Shown here: positions 61,345-64,000 of the stretch, piece after piece
Numbering within the stretch: position 1 is the first letter of the stretch
Layout of the letters: each line of letters starts with the position of its first letter
From: Aquibaculum sediminis
GTDB lineage: Bacteria; Pseudomonadota; Alphaproteobacteria; Kiloniellales; DSM-21159
Direction of reading: 5' to 3'
Assembly (NCBI RefSeq): GCF_040712085.1
Contig: NZ_JBFCVK010000005.1
Span: forward strand, 287,393 to 351,392
DNA: 64,000 bases
Notes under the pieces: generated by a model
What the model was told of the DNA's origin: nothing
The model's database searches: none
What the model saw: only the letters and a program-made list of their open reading frames with translations
Position numbers and translations under genes: made by a program

Positions 61345-61543
61345 GGCAGAGGACTCCAGGGGCATTGGCAGATGGCAGCGATCATAGTGAAAGCCAAGGC
61401 CGGCGGCAAACCCACCCCACGCACTTTTCCTGCACCACAAGCAGCCCGCACGCAATCTTTGCAAAGGCACCCATAGGCCTGCCTTTCTGGACCGCGCCTG
61501 TCGTGGCACGCTGAAGGCGGAATCGAAACACGAGGGAGTCGTC

Positions 61544-63235
61544 ATGAACCAGCTCACGGGTGCCGAGGCCACGGTACGACTGCTGCAGCATCACGGGGTC
61601 GAGGTGATCTTCGGTCTCTGCGGAGACACCTCCCTGCCCTGGTACGACGCCCTCTATCGCCTCGACCACGGCATGCGCCACGTCCTGACCCGCGATGAGC
61701 GTTCCGCCGGCTACATGGCCGACGTCTACGCCCGGGTCAGCGGCAAGATCGGTGTCTGCGAAGGACCGAGCGGCGGCGGGGCCACCTACATCCTGCCGGC
61801 CGTGGCCGAGGCCAATGAATCCTCCGTGCCGCTGCTTGCCATCACCAGCGATATCGGCGTGGGCGCGCGCGGACGCTACGCCCTGACCGAGCTGGACCAG
61901 GAGGCTCTCTTCCGCCCGGTCACCAAGTGGAACGCTGTGATCGACAGCGCCGGGCGCCTGCCGTCGCTCATCCGCCGTGCCTTCAAGGAAGCGACCGGCG
62001 GGCGCGGCGGTGCCGTCCATCTCGGCCTGCCCTTCGATGTGCAGAAGGCGCCGGTAGACGCTGACGCGGTCTGGGCCGACAGCCGTTTCGGCCAGTTTCC
62101 TGCCGAGCGCAGCGGCGCGGATGAGCAGGCGGTGGAAGCGGCCGCCAAGGCTATACTGGCCGCGTCGCGTCCGATCATCCTCTGCGGCGGTGGCCCGGTC
62201 CTCTCGGGCGCAGAAGCGGAGGTGCAGGCGCTCGCCGAACTGCTGGCCGCGCCCGTGGTCACTTCGGTCAGCGGCAAAGGCAGCCTGGCGGAGACCCATC
62301 CCCTGGCCGCCGGCGTCGTGGGCAGCAACGGCGGCTGCGTCGAAACCCGCGAGCTGCTGGACAGCGCCGACCTGGTCATCATGATCGGCTGCCGGGCCGG
62401 CTCGGTCACCACCGAGCGCTGGCGTCATCCGGCTCCCGACACCAAGATCGTCCACATCGATGCCGACCCCGCGGTGCCCGGCGCCAACTACCGCCCCGAA
62501 GCGGCGGCCATCGGCGATGCCCGCCGTGTCCTGCAAGCACTGCTTCCGCTGCTGCGCGAAGCCTTACCGGCGCCCCGGGACGCCACGCAGGTGCAGGCGC
62601 AGGTGGCACAGGTCAGGGCCACCAAGTTCGCGCGCTTCCTGGAACTCGCAAATTCCAGCCAGCGTCCGATCCGGCCGGAAGCCGTGGTGCATCACCTGCG
62701 CGAGCTGCTGCCAAAGGACTCCGTGGTCGTTGCCGACCCCGGCACGCCCTGTCCCTACTTCTCCGCCTACCTTGAGCAGGAGGAGTCCGGTCGCCGCTTT
62801 ATCAGCAATCGGGCCCACGGGGCACTCGGCTACTCGCTGTCCGGCGTGGTGGGTGCCTGGTTCGCCCGGCCGCAGGCCAAGTGCGTCGCCGTCATGGGCG
62901 ACGGCAGTTTCGGCTTTACCGCTGGCGAGATGGAAACCCTGGTGCGCCTCGGAGCGCCGGTGACCCTGATCGTCTTCTCCAACGCCAGCTTCGGCTGGAT
63001 CAAGGCGGGCCAGCATGCCGGTTTCGGGGAGCGCTACTACTCCGTCGATTTCGACCGCACCGACCACGCCCGTGTTGCCGAAGCCTTCGGTCTCAAGGCC
63101 TGGCGGGTGGAAGACCCAGCCGAACTGCGCGGTGCTCTGGCCGCAGCATTGGAACAGGGCGGGCCGACGCTGGTTGATGTGATCTCCCAGCCGCTGCATG
63201 AGGCCGCCGCACCGGTCACGGAGTGGATTGCCTGA
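61544..63235 (+). CDS. Thiamine-diphosphate-dependent enzyme, acetolactate-synthase-like
   Basis: A 563-residue enzyme of the acetolactate synthase/benzoylformate decarboxylase superfamily. Conserved Glu in LTRDERSAGYMADVYARVSG, GPSGGGATYILPAVAEANESSVPLLAITSD, and the ThDP/Mg motif VMGDGSFGFTAGEMETLVRLGAPVTLIVFSNASFGWIK. Divergent from the AceE-type gene across 199 bases. No small regulatory subunit (ilvH-like) follows, and the usual acetolactate synthase Gln/Phe context is not exact, so a catabolic decarboxylase or a sulfoacetaldehyde/oxalyl-type enzyme is as likely. Confidence 0.85.
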   Translation: MNQLTGAEATVRLLQHHGVEVIFGLCGDTSLPWYDALYRLDHGMRHVLTRDERSAGYMADVYARVSGKIGVCEGPSGGGATYILPAVAEANESSVPLLAITSDIGVGARGRYALTELDQEALFRPVTKWNAVIDSAGRLPSLIRRAFKEATGGRGGAVHLGLPFDVQKAPVDADAVWADSRFGQFPAERSGADEQAVEAAAKAILAASRPIILCGGGPVLSGAEAEVQALAELLAAPVVTSVSGKGSLAETHPLAAGVVGSNGGCVETRELLDSADLVIMIGCRAGSVTTERWRHPAPDTKIVHIDADPAVPGANYRPEAAAIGDARRVLQALLPLLREALPAPRDATQVQAQVAQVRATKFARFLELANSSQRPIRPEAVVHHLRELLPKDSVVVADPGTPCPYFSAYLEQEESGRRFISNRAHGALGYSLSGVVGAWFARPQAKCVAVMGDGSFGFTAGEMETLVRLGAPVTLIVFSNASFGWIKAGQHAGFGERYYSVDFDRTDHARVAEAFGLKAWRVEDPAELRGALAAALEQGGPTLVDVISQPLHEAAAPVTEWIA

Positions 63236-63345
63236 GCCGGTAGCGAGGCAGATGCACAGCATTGCGGCAGGTCAATGCCCGGCAGGCGGCGGGAGCGGAA
63301 GATTGATGCGCTTCTTGCACGACTTTGCAATCGGGAACCGCGGAC

Positions 63346-63750
63346 ATGCTCACCATCCCCCTGGAAAAGGTCTGCTACATCATCGTCAAGGCACGGGAGT
63401 TCGATGAGAAGGAACCCGTCGTCGACCCGGACGAGGGCTCAAACCCCAGCGACGACCGCGCCATCGACATCCTGGAGGACCTGCCCGACGACCCGACGTT
63501 CGAGGAACTGAGCGGCGCGATCAGCGGCCTGAACGAGGACGAACAGATCGATCTCGTTGCCCTGGCCTGGATCGGACGAGAGGACTTCACCGCCCAGGAG
63601 TGGGAGGAGGCGCGCCGGGAAGCGGCGGACGTTCGCGACAAGCACGTCCCCGACTACCTTCTGGGCATACCGCAGTTGGGCGATTTTCTGGAAGAGGGCC
63701 TGGCGGCGCTGGGCTTTTCCTGCACGGACTACGAGATGGGCAGGCTGTAG
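63346..63750 (+). CDS. DUF3775 domain protein
   Basis: A 134-residue acidic protein: MLTIPLEKVCYIIVKAREFDEKEPVVDPDEGSN, ILEDLPDDPTFEELSGAISGLNEDEQIDLVALAWIGREDFTAQEWEEARREA and HVPDYLLGIPQLGDFLEEGLAALGFSC. This is the DUF3775 pattern of alphaproteobacteria; function unknown. Start at 63346 is chosen as the family N-terminus. Confidence 0.88.
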   Translation: MLTIPLEKVCYIIVKAREFDEKEPVVDPDEGSNPSDDRAIDILEDLPDDPTFEELSGAISGLNEDEQIDLVALAWIGREDFTAQEWEEARREAADVRDKHVPDYLLGIPQLGDFLEEGLAALGFSCTDYEMGRL

Positions 63751-63771
63751 ACGCGGATCGCGTCCAATCTT

Positions 63772-63897
63772 AGACCGGATCGCATTTAATCTGAACCACC
63801 CCGGGTTCGGATTAAATGCGTGAATCCGGTCTAAATTAAAGTGTTAGAGCCGATTCACGTCTCTGTTCGGATCGCTCCGCGAATCCGATCAGAGACG
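63772..63897. repeat. Dispersed palindromic element, copy 3
   Basis: AGACCGGAT (63772-63780) pairs with ATCCGGTCT (63824-63832), and CGCATTTAATCTGAACC (63781-63797) with GGTTCGGATTAAATGCG (63804-63820). Nearly identical to copy 1 at 10846. A second palindrome follows, CGTCTCTGTTCGGAT (63858-63872) with ATCCGATCAGAGACG (63883-63897), one mismatch. Confidence 0.85.
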
Positions 63898-63921
63898 ACC
63901 GGCTTGTCTTATGAAGATGGC

Positions 63922-63975
63922 GGTTCATCGGTAGAAGATGAACCATCGCCGGTGCCTGACCCGCACCGGCGATGG
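63922..63975. repeat. Two adjoining perfect hairpins at the window end
   Basis: GGTTCATC (63922-63929) pairs with GATGAACC (63937-63944), and CCATCGCCGGTGC (63943-63955) pairs with GCACCGGCGATGG (63963-63975). They share two bases, so they are alternative or stacked structures. No T-run follows. They may extend the palindromic element or be a terminator for a gene beyond the window. Confidence 0.55.
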
Positions 63976-64000
63976 CGGGGGACGGATCGTCGATCGGCAG

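Noticed and set aside
59482..61476. 664-codon plus-strand frame over the AceE-type gene
   Set aside because: No domain signatures; the minus strand has clear thiamine-diphosphate motifs.

Overview
The window is one strand-mixed, gene-dense stretch of a GC-rich alphaproteobacterial chromosome. Supporting marks are the addB-addA-trxA order, an EipB (DUF1849) periplasmic protein, a SAM-II (alphaproteobacterial type) riboswitch, an LdtR-like MarR regulator, bactofilin, DUF3775 and TRAP/TTT transporters. The gene set fits a free-living heterotroph of the Rhodospirillales sensu lato; that placement is inference from gene content, not from a marker-gene search. No rRNA, CRISPR array, integrase or insertion sequence was seen; one tRNA (Gly, CCC) is present.

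Layout. 1-9.3 kb: end of a PhaC-related hydrolase, thiolase phaA, the AddAB recombination nuclease/helicase, thioredoxin and ribosomal protein L28. 9.5-10.8 kb: a response regulator with an EAL domain behind a tiny leader ORF. 11-14.8 kb (minus): isobutyryl-CoA dehydrogenase, 3-hydroxyisobutyryl-CoA hydrolase and 3-hydroxyisobutyrate dehydrogenase (valine breakdown) followed by a MarR regulator. 15-19.7 kb: an unknown protein, a three-domain ATPase/GNAT-like/winged-helix regulator, and a DUF1326-DUF2182 pair preceded by three CATG-centred 11-bp direct repeats. 19.7-21.3 kb: metY behind two tandem SAM-II-type riboswitches separated by an intrinsic terminator. 21.4-23.1 kb: two unknown genes divergent from an XRE-S24 self-cleaving-type repressor, with a repeated 17-bp motif on both sides of the repressor gene. 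23.1-33.2 kb: class I fumarase, a lower-GC island with an overlapping AAA+ ATPase/subtilase pair, then a CaiB/BaiF CoA-transferase with a fused TRAP transporter and its binding protein. 33.2-36.5 kb (minus): threonine synthase, M16 peptidase, RimJ-like acetyltransferase. 36.8-42.1 kb: aldo/keto reductase, a peptide-type ABC importer lacking ATPase genes, and a HpcH/HpaI aldolase. 42.2-46.3 kb: envelope genes (secreted dienelactone-hydrolase-like protein, EipB, lipoprotein, bactofilin, EI24/CysZ-like protein). 46.4-52.7 kb: TauD-type dioxygenase and aldo/keto reductase divergent from a tctCBA transporter and a GntR/UTRA regulator. 52.9-58.7 kb: adenosine-kinase-like sugar kinase, TypA/BipA, tRNA-Gly, a frameshifted GNAT gene, a PAS histidine kinase and a DUF924 protein. 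58.9-63.8 kb: two divergent thiamine-diphosphate enzymes and a DUF3775 protein.

Three copies of one dispersed palindromic element (about 10.85, 49.83 and 63.78 kb) and one copy of a different palindromic intergenic repeat (58.75 kb) lie between genes. The items most worth following are the ATPase/GNAT/winged-helix plus DUF1326/DUF2182 cassette with its candidate operator, the tandem SAM-II leader, and the AAA+/subtilase island.
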